A stretch of 14,483 bases of DNA from Stramenopiles sp. TOSAG23-2 (GCA_900128395.1 LT649756.1:1-14483); one strand, 5' to 3'; positions 7,601 through 14,483 are shown, counted from the first letter of the stretch. The notes: generated by a model not told the origin, from the letters alone. Translations and numbers: made by a program.

Positions 7601-10505
7601 CACAACGCAATTCTTCCTTCGATGGATCACTATTACCAATCGAAGTAGATTTTTCTCGAGATTCTTCAAGATAATCAGTAACGCCATTTGCTAAATTTAA
7701 TCCATCTGCGTCTTTTCTCTCATCCGTATTGTTATCCACAGATTGTGCGTCGGTGTTGGAGGTTGTCGCATCTTTTTTACTAGTATCTGATTCCAAATTA
7801 ATCGATTCCCCCCATGGGGTTTCGTCGATTTCCTTACTTTCAAAACCTGGTAACGGTGTTAATTCTGTTATTGATGCTCTCCTATCTAAATGTCGACCCA
7901 TATATCTAGTGAGCATTTCACGCAATATGCTAGCTGCATCTTCATAATATTTAACAGAGGTTTTAACAAATGAAAATCCATTTACATCGCAAACATATGA
8001 TTTATTTCTACATTTTAAAATATCAAAACCACAAAATCGCATGCCAAACGATAATACAACCTTTCTTGCCATCAATTTTTCGAATGGTCGCAATACAATT
8101 GGAAAGCGCACCTCTTTACCATTTTTGTCACGTTGAACGATCCCATCTAATGTTGGTGCTTTTCTCGCTTCAGCATGAACGTAGGATGGACCACATGTGT
8201 AAACTTTGATATCCGTTCCACCAGTCGATAGAAATGATTCATATATATACGAGCCTTTCATACGTATATTGTTTTCATCAGCATAAAATTTACTAGACCG
8301 ATCATTGACTTTTCGAAATAATCGTTTGCTACCTCCACCGGTTTTAGAGGAATAGTAAACATAAATATTATGATCTTCACCATCAACAGGCTTTTCAACA
8401 AATGGTTTCTCAACTTTCTTACCATTTACGATGATATAATCTTCTTTCTCAATGACCACTGGCATTGGTGCGCCTTCATAGCCATCTCTGCTACAAAATA
8501 CGTGTGGTGGCACAGCAATGTGATTTTTTTGCAAATGGTTATATACTCTGCGCCGATCCCTCAAGACATATTCAGATTCTAAATTATTACAACACCATGG
8601 CTGTCTTAATTTAACGTATTCCTGTGCTTTTTTTAATGGAAATCCACCAGAGTAAAATCCGATCAAACAATCTACAATGGGCCATTTTTCCACTGGGTCA
8701 TTTAGTAAACAATCATTACCAAATATTACAATTTCAAATTCTTTCTCTGGTAAGCGGCGCATGATTTCTTTCATCGGTCGACTCCGGGATTTCTTATCCA
8801 TAGCGCATATACCTAATGTAATTTTTCTCGTTGCTTCTTTTGCCTCATTTATCTCTTCCTCTTCTTCATATTTACGCTTATCTTTCATAGCTTTCTTTTC
8901 TTCCTTTGATTTTGGGCTTTTAATTTTTTTCAAACTACCAGTTCTACTCCTTAAATTAGATCCACCAATTTCACTACCATCACTACTATCACCACTTTTA
9001 ACAAGTGAATTATTATTTTGAGTATGCATGCCATCCTTTGCCTTGTCTGTAGCACCAGCATTGCCATTATCATCGTCATCATCGCCTTTTTCGTCGTCAT
9101 CATCATCATCAGCTTCATCATGCGCTGCATACGGATTGCAAATGCTTGCATAATCTACCATCAAATGTGACAAATCTTTCATTTCAACCGGTAGCTCTGA
9201 ATCAAATTTTGTGCCAGGTTTCAAATCCACAAGATTTAAAAATGTCTCAAACGTAATATTCTTTTTACCTGCATCACCGCCAATTAGCATCCATGACAAT
9301 ATACGAGATTTCAATTTTTCATCTGTAAATATTCCATATTTACCCATAATATTTCTACGATCTTGTTGCGTTACTACAAGGGAAACGCCAGTTGAACCAA
9401 TTTTCTTTTTAATATTTGTTACCAATTCCAATTTTAAATATTTGCGTACGGTAATAACATCAGAGCCATATTGTTCAATTTGGCCAAGTCCCTCTGCAAC
9501 ACTAAGATTCGATCCGTGATTAATAAATGCCCTAACTAAATTGACTAATTCAACCACATTCAATGCCCCATTATTTGGATTATCCATCGCACGGAAAGAA
9601 AACCGCAGTCTATCCTCTAACGATCCAGCAGTAAGCCCGGCAAATGTAACAGCAACTTCACGTAGATCGACGTATTGATTTTCATCTTTATCAAATACAT
9701 AAAATAAACGTTCAATTAAACGCCGATCGTTCCGTAGCATTTCACCATGCCTACTTTCCGTTTGGTCACACATTTGTTCAAAAAAATCAGCAAACGAATT
9801 AATATCCGCTTTCGACTTGATGTTACCAAAAATTCCAGTTTTCTCCCAGTGGTTGTGCAATTTACGTATATATAACTTTCCAAAAATTTTATAAATTCTT
9901 GATGTCGTTGCAATTGCTAATTGCATATGATTAAACTCTTCCATTCGCCTTTTAATAAATTTCTTATTGCTATAACTATCAACCTTTTTATTGCCACGTA
10001 TTGAGCGATCACGACTACTTGCTTCTGTTGAACTGTTTGCATCTTTGCAAAAGTTATTATCGGTACTTGAATCCCCACTATTTTGAAATGCACTGGATGT
10101 TTTTTTACGCGATCGTTGCCTTCTTGAAGTCGGTCTTTCTAATTTATCACCACGCATTTTATCTTTATTTGAAAGTCCAAGTTTGCTACCAACTCGTCTT
10201 AATGGACCACTGTTGTTGCTACTGGTCGTAGTATCGGACATTGTAGCTGCTAATAAAATTTCATTTTTCTTCCGAGTAGACGGTGATTTTGGACTGCTAG
10301 TTCTACTACTATTTCTACTGGAAGTGTTGTTGTGGTTGTTATTATTTTTAATAGGTTTAAATTCCATGATATTATTATTATTGTTATTCCCACTGGAGGA
10401 AGAAGAAGATGGTGAGGATGAATTACTGGTAGGTATATTTAAATTTCCAATTGTTATATTTGCCATATGGCTGTTGTTGTTGTTGTTGTTTATGTTGTTG
10501 TACAT
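4653..10505 (-). CDS. PPIP5K: EF-hand-containing diphosphoinositol pentakisphosphate kinase (PPIP5K/Vip1), bifunctional kinase-phosphatase
   Basis: PPIP5K enzymes add a beta-phosphate to InsP6 or 5-InsP7, making InsP7/InsP8, and a histidine-phosphatase domain removes it. In this 1950-residue protein, residues 1-180 are Asn/Ser-rich and basic. Residues about 255-330 hold two EF-hand-like loops, D272-E283 (DKDENQYVDLRE) and D308-E319 (DNPNNGALNVVE). The ATP-grasp kinase spans about 562-870, from ITLGICAMDKKSRSRPMKEI to CDVNGFSFVK. Likely metal ligands D828, D840 and N842 are present. The phosphatase starts at about 965 with RHGDRTPK (R974, H975) and includes RLHSTFRHDLKIYSSDEGR and TRLYFTSESHVH (H1615). 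Low-complexity insertions lie at about 1030-1225, and an acidic one at 1680-1783. The C-terminus is Ser/Lys/Pro-rich; the stop is TGA. All catalytic landmarks I can check are intact. The first ATG (10505) has a weak context; Met47 (10367) has a better one, so the true N-terminus is uncertain. The EF-hand addition is unusual for the animal, yeast and plant enzymes I know. Confidence 0.95.
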   Translation of the reverse strand: MYNNINNNNNNSHMANITIGNLNIPTSNSSSPSSSSSSGNNNNNNIMEFKPIKNNNNHNNTSSRNSSRTSSPKSPSTRKKNEILLAATMSDTTTSSNNSGPLRRVGSKLGLSNKDKMRGDKLERPTSRRQRSRKKTSSAFQNSGDSSTDNNFCKDANSSTEASSRDRSIRGNKKVDSYSNKKFIKRRMEEFNHMQLAIATTSRIYKIFGKLYIRKLHNHWEKTGIFGNIKSKADINSFADFFEQMCDQTESRHGEMLRNDRRLIERLFYVFDKDENQYVDLREVAVTFAGLTAGSLEDRLRFSFRAMDNPNNGALNVVELVNLVRAFINHGSNLSVAEGLGQIEQYGSDVITVRKYLKLELVTNIKKKIGSTGVSLVVTQQDRRNIMGKYGIFTDEKLKSRILSWMLIGGDAGKKNITFETFLNLVDLKPGTKFDSELPVEMKDLSHLMVDYASICNPYAAHDEADDDDDDEKGDDDDDNGNAGATDKAKDGMHTQNNNSLVKSGDSSDGSEIGGSNLRSRTGSLKKIKSPKSKEEKKAMKDKRKYEEEEEINEAKEATRKITLGICAMDKKSRSRPMKEIMRRLPEKEFEIVIFGNDCLLNDPVEKWPIVDCLIGFYSGGFPLKKAQEYVKLRQPWCCNNLESEYVLRDRRRVYNHLQKNHIAVPPHVFCSRDGYEGAPMPVVIEKEDYIIVNGKKVEKPFVEKPVDGEDHNIYVYYSSKTGGGSKRLFRKVNDRSSKFYADENNIRMKGSYIYESFLSTGGTDIKVYTCGPSYVHAEARKAPTLDGIVQRDKNGKEVRFPIVLRPFEKLMARKVVLSFGMRFCGFDILKCRNKSYVCDVNGFSFVKTSVKYYEDAASILREMLTRYMGRHLDRRASITELTPLPGFESKEIDETPWGESINLESDTSKKDATTSNTDAQSVDNNTDERKDADGLNLANGVTDYLEESREKSTSIGNSDPSKEELRCVIGIFRHGDRTPKEKLKIKTKNAQWISLHKQFATSPRDELKLKSSIELQTVVKTAESILVELKKGNNMGNDKSNGSSDDNINQDDDMEDVEKEIESLTNLLRALNRGGSFSGINRKVQIKPMEWKKINLSNVDEECSPITNAFNSPLLYNKDNNNKNIPLSPVRLPAPAVSNGGNYGAFKRSHLQRDNSTSPNRNTDEEKNATQEQQFQSLPSISRLSSLNIVQNANLNISPKPPKSGNSWEMKDDDTNNKVTIALTEEVTKVEVIVKWGGVLTSRGRKQAERLGVWCRNQLYPGENAGLLRLHSTFRHDLKIYSSDEGRVVTTAAAFAKGFLNLEGPLPPIITSLVRADEHVTDLLDDSSAASGHMKQVKKSLHKNISAKMSLAELKVAIAPTKSDSVLAALDFLGNMNDALHRLYNLIKSFTSSLEHISNSLANNSRANDNGSVSVDVPVGTDLEVLNIVNNQRKQRLNRSGSSSKKSSQKPGVTPIEINIDEWGEEIELIKMRWQKLENDLVKKISKKDGSIKWDISKIPDIYDCIKYDVLHNHAVVLDIKGVPDLYVLAKALADVVIPQEYGCQLPEKIGIGAKISQRLLRKIIADLAASATLGSEFKHETVYRLDSSYMSELNIRSLSRHVRTRLYFTSESHVHAVLNVLRFGAMVDNLVDLSDDISGNVSDRHGNVPLSEEARKFLSSSAELNYLTHIVIRLYEILDDDDDEEEEEEDDEEFDDEEVEQRQLEQEGATRNLSNELNNDNMNGNSNAEENTNEEQHDGANSASNNYMNGEEVRENNNEDDDDDGLDDDDLDDEELNNNRYRVEISFSSGMSPVPIEAKTSENKDNLEEITLAQNVMHKYRVKVWRDRLDHTLPVEHLVVIQDLTFPEFENMIKGVLSKVKESDMGNAWSHVPGDSASDRDIDGKRSKTPSRRSSRGSRNSRPTSPQSSTKLDKNSSNKKTFKEPKNELPVTPKKSKSSSPQSSPVSF
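5400..5468 (-). repeat. Acidic codon run in PPIP5K
   Basis: GAT/GAA-type codons on the minus strand encode an almost pure Asp/Glu stretch (residues about 1680-1702). It sits immediately after the conserved RLYEIL segment of the phosphatase domain, at a place where the human protein has only a short loop. A second Asp-rich run follows at about 1762-1778. The DNA is a near-perfect trinucleotide repeat, so its length may vary between strains. Confidence 0.75.
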
Positions 10506-10640
10506 GTATATTTATATTTATTATACTATGCATATTTTGCTTACTATACCTGGTGGCTTAAATAAAAAAAAGATGATAATAATTCTTGAAGAAGAAAATT
10601 ATAAACTATACTTAAGAAAAAAAATAGTAGTGTAATTCAA

Positions 10641-10668
10641 TTTAACCAGGGAGTTCTCCCTGCTTAAA
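10641..10668. promoter_or_regulatory. 13-bp inverted repeat with 2-base loop
   Basis: The arms at 10641-10653 and 10656-10668 pair around TT: TTTAACCAGGGAG against CTCCCTGCTTAAA, with one mismatch (10646/10663). The centre, AGGGAGTTCTCCCT, is exact. It could be a dimeric factor site, a cruciform, or a hairpin in the PPIP5K 5' UTR. Only the symmetry is seen. Confidence 0.6.
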
Positions 10669-10680
10669 CAGTTTAATTTA

Positions 10681-10692
10681 TAACACGTGTTA
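10681..10692. promoter_or_regulatory. Perfect palindrome TAACACGTGTTA with CACGTG core (E-box-like)
   Basis: The 12 bases are an exact palindrome centred on CACGTG, the core bound by many bHLH and bZIP regulators, including yeast Pho4. It lies about 176 bp upstream of the PPIP5K ATG and about 283 bp upstream of the GPCR ATG. Function is inferred from position and core only. Confidence 0.45.
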
Positions 10693-10702
10693 GTGTCACA
10701 AT

Positions 10703-10744
10703 GGCTATCCCGTTGGATCCAAAATTAAAAAAAAACGGATAGCC
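10703..10744. promoter_or_regulatory. Bulged 11-bp inverted repeat (possible hairpin)
   Basis: GGCTATCCCGTT (10703-10714) pairs with AACGGATAGCC (10734-10744) over 11 base pairs with a single bulged C. The loop is A-rich and about 19 bases long. The exact 10-bp palindrome TTGGATCCAA (10713-10722) overlaps the left arm and the loop. It may be a regulatory dyad or an RNA hairpin in the PPIP5K leader. Confidence 0.5.
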
Positions 10745-10974
10745 CCTTAAGTGTTTCACAGTCCTTAATGTTCTAAAAATAATAATAATAAAAAAATGAT
10801 GTGTATTATATATAGAATATGTTAAAAATGTAATCATGAATATCTGACGAAACAAGTTATAGAAACTTATAATAATAATATTTTTTTTATTGTATTGTCT
10901 ATTTTGTTTTTCCTTTCCATTTTCTTTTCTTTGATTTATGTTTTATTGATTTGTTTTGGTTGAGTCTTTCGAAG

Positions 10975-12264
10975 ATGGACTTACAGCAACAAGTGGTGCT
11001 TCAACAAGGGCATTCTATTAAATGGAAAAATATAACCGCACCTTTTATTCATAGTGAGGAAGTTTTAATATATAATTTAGTCCGAGTTAGTTCCATATTG
11101 TCTCTTTTTGGTTCGTTGTTCGTTTTATTTACATGGTACGCGTTCAAAGATATACATTTTTTCTCTCGAAAATTAATTGTTTACACAAGTATTGCTGATA
11201 TATGCTCGTCAATGGCATTTTTGTATGGGACATTTATTCAAGGTTACAAGGAGAATACACATGCATCAACACAATGCGTTGTACAAGGTATATTAATACA
11301 ATTTTTTTATCTTGCTTCATATGTTTGGACAGGAAACTTAGCAATACATTTGTATCAAATTTTAATTAATAAAATAGACGGTGCCGAACGTCTTGAAATA
11401 CGATACCATCTCTTTGGCTGGGGAGTACCTCTAGGAATCTGCATTTATCTTATGTATGAGGAATTTTTGCTACATGAAGAAGTTTTTGGTGGGGCACAAA
11501 GACCATGGTGTTGGATAGAAAATCATAGTTCAAAAAATTTAATGTGGACTACAACAGGTGTTTTTAAGCAATTTATTTTTTTTTATGTACCACAAGTACT
11601 GGTTTTTGCAATGAATGCGTGTATATATAGCATTTTGATAAGTAAAGTTAAAGGGTCTGTACTTGGTGAAAAAATGCGTAAACGATTATTATGGTATTTA
11701 CTTTCGTTTTTAATTGTAGCAATATGGGGCATATTACATCGTACGTACCAAGTCTTAGTGCCAGATCATCATCCAAACTTTTATTTATCCATTATCGAAT
11801 CATTTTTCTCGCCATTGCAAGGGTTTTTAAATGCTATTGTATATGGTACATCGAAAAAAATCGGTTTTCGATATATACAATGGTTTACTAAAGATAATGG
11901 GGATAAAGAGTTTTTAAATAATTTAACAAGATTAGATGATACAAATGATTCCAGCATGCATATTAGTTTTTTACACAATGAAAGCTATAATGGCGACAAC
12001 AATACAAGTTTTTCATCTATTTACAATAAAGGATCGCCTCCGTCATTGGTTTCGGACGATGCGCATTTGCATGATGGGGATGCAAGGTATAGACCATTAA
12101 TAGATCCAGTTGCAACTGTAGCATCATCTGGACATCAGAGGCAAATGCATAATGGAATCGGTAATCTTGAGAATAATAGCGACATTGTGGAAGGGCATTC
12201 ATTTGTTTATATTCCTCGACGTTTAAATTCACCAAAGAAAAATCTGGATCGCAACAATAATTAA
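10975..12264 (+). CDS. cAMP-receptor-like G protein-coupled receptor (family E type)
   Basis: This 429-residue seven-helix receptor would sit in the plasma membrane and signal through heterotrimeric G proteins. Hydrophobic segments lie at about 33-56, 66-88, 103-130, 144-163, 196-222, 237-259 and 269-292. C101 at the top of helix 3 and C179 in RPWCW of the second outer loop can form the usual disulphide. Helix 7 carries SPLQGFLNAIVYG, the signature of the Dictyostelium cAMP receptor and related family. After KKIGFRY comes a cytosolic tail of about 130 residues rich in Ser, Asn, Asp and His, typical of receptors regulated by phosphorylation. The ATG at 10975 (GAAGATGG context) was chosen; the frame extends 8 codons further up only without an ATG. 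The ligand cannot be inferred: similarity to cAMP receptors does not prove cAMP binding. It ends in TAA. Family assignment is strong. Confidence 0.92.
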   Translation: MDLQQQVVLQQGHSIKWKNITAPFIHSEEVLIYNLVRVSSILSLFGSLFVLFTWYAFKDIHFFSRKLIVYTSIADICSSMAFLYGTFIQGYKENTHASTQCVVQGILIQFFYLASYVWTGNLAIHLYQILINKIDGAERLEIRYHLFGWGVPLGICIYLMYEEFLLHEEVFGGAQRPWCWIENHSSKNLMWTTTGVFKQFIFFYVPQVLVFAMNACIYSILISKVKGSVLGEKMRKRLLWYLLSFLIVAIWGILHRTYQVLVPDHHPNFYLSIIESFFSPLQGFLNAIVYGTSKKIGFRYIQWFTKDNGDKEFLNNLTRLDDTNDSSMHISFLHNESYNGDNNTSFSSIYNKGSPPSLVSDDAHLHDGDARYRPLIDPVATVASSGHQRQMHNGIGNLENNSDIVEGHSFVYIPRRLNSPKKNLDRNNN

Positions 12265-12741
12265 AAAAAGGAATGTGATAATGCATATATGCATATATTA
12301 AAATGATACTTCGTATGATTAGGATATTTATTGATTATATATATATATATCCGTTTTCGATCAACTGCAAGTTGATATAACATCTATTTGCCTTCATTGG
12401 TACGACGTATTCTCTTTTCTGAGAATATAAAACACCCTAGTGTGAGATAGATATTATTGCCTCAGTTATTTTGTATTATTTTGAAGAGTATGTATAAGGA
12501 ATTATCACATGAGACTCTTCGTACTCGTATTTTTATAAATATTTTAAAAATTAAAATTTACGAAACCGTATGCATATGATACATCATAAATTAAAATTAT
12601 TACGAATAATGATAAAATATTATCTTGATAATATTGAACGAACGGTACGAGTACGAAGTAATATACTCTCGTACTGCATATATTTAATCTCTCACTTTTA
12701 ATTTTTCAACACACACCAACAAATATTACTTTCTCGTATTT
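12265..12741. other. Convergent 3' intergenic region with inverted repeats
   Basis: This 477-bp region lies between the 3' ends of the GPCR gene (plus) and the NHL gene (minus). It is AT-rich, with a TA run (about 12334-12350). It contains a 13-bp perfect inverted repeat (12517-12529 / 12646-12658) and a nested 9-bp hairpin (12616-12635). No protein or RNA gene is recognised. Confidence 0.55.
12517..12658. repeat. 142-bp interval bounded by 13-bp perfect inverted repeats
   Basis: CTTCGTACTCGTA (12517-12529) is the exact reverse complement of TACGAGTACGAAG (12646-12658). The AT-rich interior includes the near-duplicate motif AAATTAAAATT (twice) and the exact hairpin AATATTATC-TT-GATAATATT (12616-12635). 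No target-site duplication is visible at its borders, so a MITE-like element is possible but unproven. A stem in the overlapping 3' UTRs is the alternative. Confidence 0.55.
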
Positions 12742-14483
12742 TTACTTCATCATCGTATGCATAGATTTAATTTCTAGCTTTTCTACAGCAAGTTTCGTCT
12801 TTTGTTCTTGTTGCAGGACAGTATAACCAGCCGTATATTTAAAGATATGTACACAATGCAACGAACGATCACACACAAAAATGCGTTCTTCATCAAATTT
12901 TTCATCCGGATCTACCCCATTGCATTTATTGCATTTTACCGTTTTCACTTGGGCCGGCACTGTCACACATGCGACTGAGATGGGCTCTATCATACTACCC
13001 AACTCATGCCCTTGCGTGCCCCACGTACATAGACATTCTAAATATATCCTTGGAATCCTTCGTCTAACTTTACCATTAGGTCGACTTTCATACTGCCATG
13101 AATCTACTTTTTCAATATCTCTTAGATCTTTTAATTCGTATGGGCCATAATCAACAACACGATGGAAGATTTTAATGCAGTGATGTCCAGTATCTGCGAC
13201 AATATAATGGTCATAAGAATCTACTGTTATATCAGATGGATTATGCAATGATGTTGCTTCACCAGGGCATGGCTGTTCCGGATGCATAATTTCCACTACC
13301 CATTTCCCTTGTGTTTTCCCTGTAGGATCTTTTAAATGTCTAAAACCTTGAATCCTATGATTTTCGCTATCAGCAACTAACAATCTCCCAAACGAGTCAA
13401 ATGCCATGCCTTTAGGTCTCCGCAATTCTCCTTTGTTTTTGCCGGTCGATCCAATAGTGTATAAATACGAATTTCTGTGACAATCAACGGCATTTCTTAA
13501 TTTGTGATCGTCGTGATTATTGAAAAAATGGATACAATTTTGATCATGATCGGCAACTGCTAACACATTTATGGAAAATGTGTCCAACAAAGCACTGCCC
13601 CATGGCCTTTTAAACACTGGTTGATACGTGGGTACAGAGTCACGAAGATCATTTCTTGGTAGTAAACGAACTTGGTACTTCTCATCACTTGTCAGAAAAC
13701 GAAATATGTAAAGTCCAGTTTCTCGATCAATTGCTATAATATCGCCTTCTACCCAAACCGATTTCCCCGTAAGCAACTTTACATGTCCTTGTACACTGCG
13801 TGCTATGATAGACTCGTATGGTAGAAGGAACGGCTTCTGTATTCCATGAATTTTCTTATTTGCTTTGTTGATAGGGACAAAGAAGAAAGAGTTAGACTTA
13901 GACTGTTCAACTTGACCTGATATACAGCGCTGAATCGACTTGGTTAATAACACCACTCCAGCAAGGTATAATTTTTCCTCAAAATACGTATCAAATAACT
14001 CTCCAATTTTCAAACAGATGTCTTTCTTTTCACAATTTTCTTCAAATTTGAAATTTTGCGTTGCTACAATCTTAAAAACCATGACAGAGGCATAAATATG
14101 AAGATGTGTATCAAAGATGATATCATTTTTTTCATCTTTAGATATGTCAAGCACTTCAAGTTTATAATCAGCGATACATTTCTGCAAAAAAGGGAACAAA
14201 TTCTTACTTCTTTGCTGCGTTTCAATCTCCTTTAAAATATGTTGAGAGGATAGGATGCAGTCTCGATTATGCTTGTTTTTATTCAGTTGATTAGCAACAG
14301 ATTGCCGTTCAGAGAGTTGCATCTCTGCCTCGTTCTTAGCTATTTGTGTTTCTACTATAAGCAGTTCATTTGTTAACTCTTTTTTCAATGCATTAATTTC
14401 GGATTTTACTAGCTTCTTATGTTCTTCTAAATTCTTTACTTTTTTTATTTTGATTTCAACAGGTTTTTTCCATATTTTTTTCC
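12742..14483 (-). CDS. Coiled-coil plus NHL-repeat protein, TRIM-NHL-like (partial, 5' end off right edge)
   Basis: The frame is open from the right edge (first full codon at 14481) to TAA at 12742-12744, giving 580 visible codons including the stop. The first in-frame ATG is only at 14322, inside the coiled coil, so the real start almost certainly lies outside the window. The first ~90 residues are a Lys/Glu-rich coiled coil (NLEEHKKLVKSEINALKKEL and on). A middle region (about 95-300) is not recognised. The C-terminal part has about four NHL-type strands: NVLAVADHDQNCIHFF (about 305-320), PKGMAFDSFGRLLVADSENH (from about 356), PSDITVDSYDHYIVADTGHH (from about 415) and ERIFVCDRSLHCVHIFKY (about 532-549). 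Such repeats form a beta-propeller that binds RNA or protein. A loop before the last strand contains CNKC. A coiled coil before NHL repeats recalls TRIM-NHL proteins, but any RING or B-box would be outside the window. The NHL call is good; the function is unknown. Confidence 0.85.
   Translation of the reverse strand, partial: KKIWKKPVEIKIKKVKNLEEHKKLVKSEINALKKELTNELLIVETQIAKNEAEMQLSERQSVANQLNKNKHNRDCILSSQHILKEIETQQRSKNLFPFLQKCIADYKLEVLDISKDEKNDIIFDTHLHIYASVMVFKIVATQNFKFEENCEKKDICLKIGELFDTYFEEKLYLAGVVLLTKSIQRCISGQVEQSKSNSFFFVPINKANKKIHGIQKPFLLPYESIIARSVQGHVKLLTGKSVWVEGDIIAIDRETGLYIFRFLTSDEKYQVRLLPRNDLRDSVPTYQPVFKRPWGSALLDTFSINVLAVADHDQNCIHFFNNHDDHKLRNAVDCHRNSYLYTIGSTGKNKGELRRPKGMAFDSFGRLLVADSENHRIQGFRHLKDPTGKTQGKWVVEIMHPEQPCPGEATSLHNPSDITVDSYDHYIVADTGHHCIKIFHRVVDYGPYELKDLRDIEKVDSWQYESRPNGKVRRRIPRIYLECLCTWGTQGHELGSMIEPISVACVTVPAQVKTVKCNKCNGVDPDEKFDEERIFVCDRSLHCVHIFKYTAGYTVLQQEQKTKLAVEKLEIKSMHTMMK

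Larger units (their letters stand above)
10506..10974. promoter_or_regulatory. Divergent promoter region between PPIP5K and GPCR genes
   Basis: The two ATGs are only 469 bp apart and face away from each other, so this interval must hold both promoters and 5' UTRs. A less AT-rich core at about 10640-10760 contains three dyads, described separately. A T-rich/pyrimidine tract (about 10880-10930) lies just upstream of the GPCR start. Trinucleotide and A-rich runs occur on the PPIP5K side. No RNA gene is recognisable. Confidence 0.65.

Noticed and set aside
7840-8000. Loss of a key residue in the kinase motif CDVNGFSFVK
   Set aside because: Phe after Gly is also what the human enzyme has, and the metal-binding Asp and Asn are intact.
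10641-10744. CRISPR-like or bacterial terminator interpretation of the dyads
   Set aside because: The dyads differ from one another, are not regularly spaced and sit in a eukaryotic divergent promoter; no repeat-spacer pattern exists.
10951-10974. Eight extra N-terminal codons of the GPCR starting at a TTG
   Set aside because: A eukaryotic start is expected at ATG; the ATG at 10975 has A at -3 and G at +4.
12517-12658. Firm call of a MITE transposon
   Set aside because: No target-site duplication flanks the inverted repeats and copy number cannot be tested here.
14386-14388. TTG codon as the start of the NHL protein
   Set aside because: The frame is open upstream to the window edge and the codon lies inside a coiled coil, so the gene is partial and does not start here.

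Overview
The window looks like nuclear DNA of an AT-rich, intron-poor, free-living or parasitic single-celled eukaryote. The evidence is a eukaryotic translation factor (eIF2 beta), a bifunctional inositol pyrophosphate kinase/phosphatase, a seven-helix cAMP-receptor-like GPCR, Asn-, Asp- and Lys-rich low-complexity tracts, and intergenic DNA full of TA, ATT and A/T runs. All genes read as single uninterrupted frames (one of 5.85 kb), use TAA or TGA as stops, and show no introns I can support. The lineage cannot be fixed from this sequence alone; heterolobosean-, amoebozoan- or stramenopile-like protists would all fit.

Layout from left to right: (1) 1-114, minus, the 5' end of a gene that leaves the window; its N-terminal region contains a module also found in the next gene. 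(2) 115-825, an AT-rich divergent intergenic region with a cluster of palindromes near 483-556. (3) 826-2910, plus, a secreted, coiled-coil and low-complexity protein of unknown function with 35-residue tandem repeats. (4) 3586-4245, minus, eIF2 beta. (5) 4653-10505, minus, a 1950-residue PPIP5K/Vip1 homologue with an N-terminal EF-hand region. (6) 10506-10974, a short divergent promoter region with three strong dyads. (7) 10975-12264, plus, a cAMP-receptor-like GPCR. (8) 12265-12741, a convergent 3' region with a 13-bp perfect inverted repeat. (9) 12742 to the right edge, minus, a coiled-coil plus NHL-repeat protein whose 5' end lies outside the window.

Two parts deserve most attention. The first is the pair of head-to-head genes at the left, one secreted and one apparently not, that share a 54-bp sequence in inverted orientation with one mismatch; this suggests a mobile or homogenised repeat module. 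The second is the signalling pair at 4653-12264: an inositol pyrophosphate synthase that carries a putative calcium sensor, transcribed divergently from a GPCR gene across only 469 bp. Their functional connection is an inference from arrangement and known biochemistry and is not shown by the sequence.
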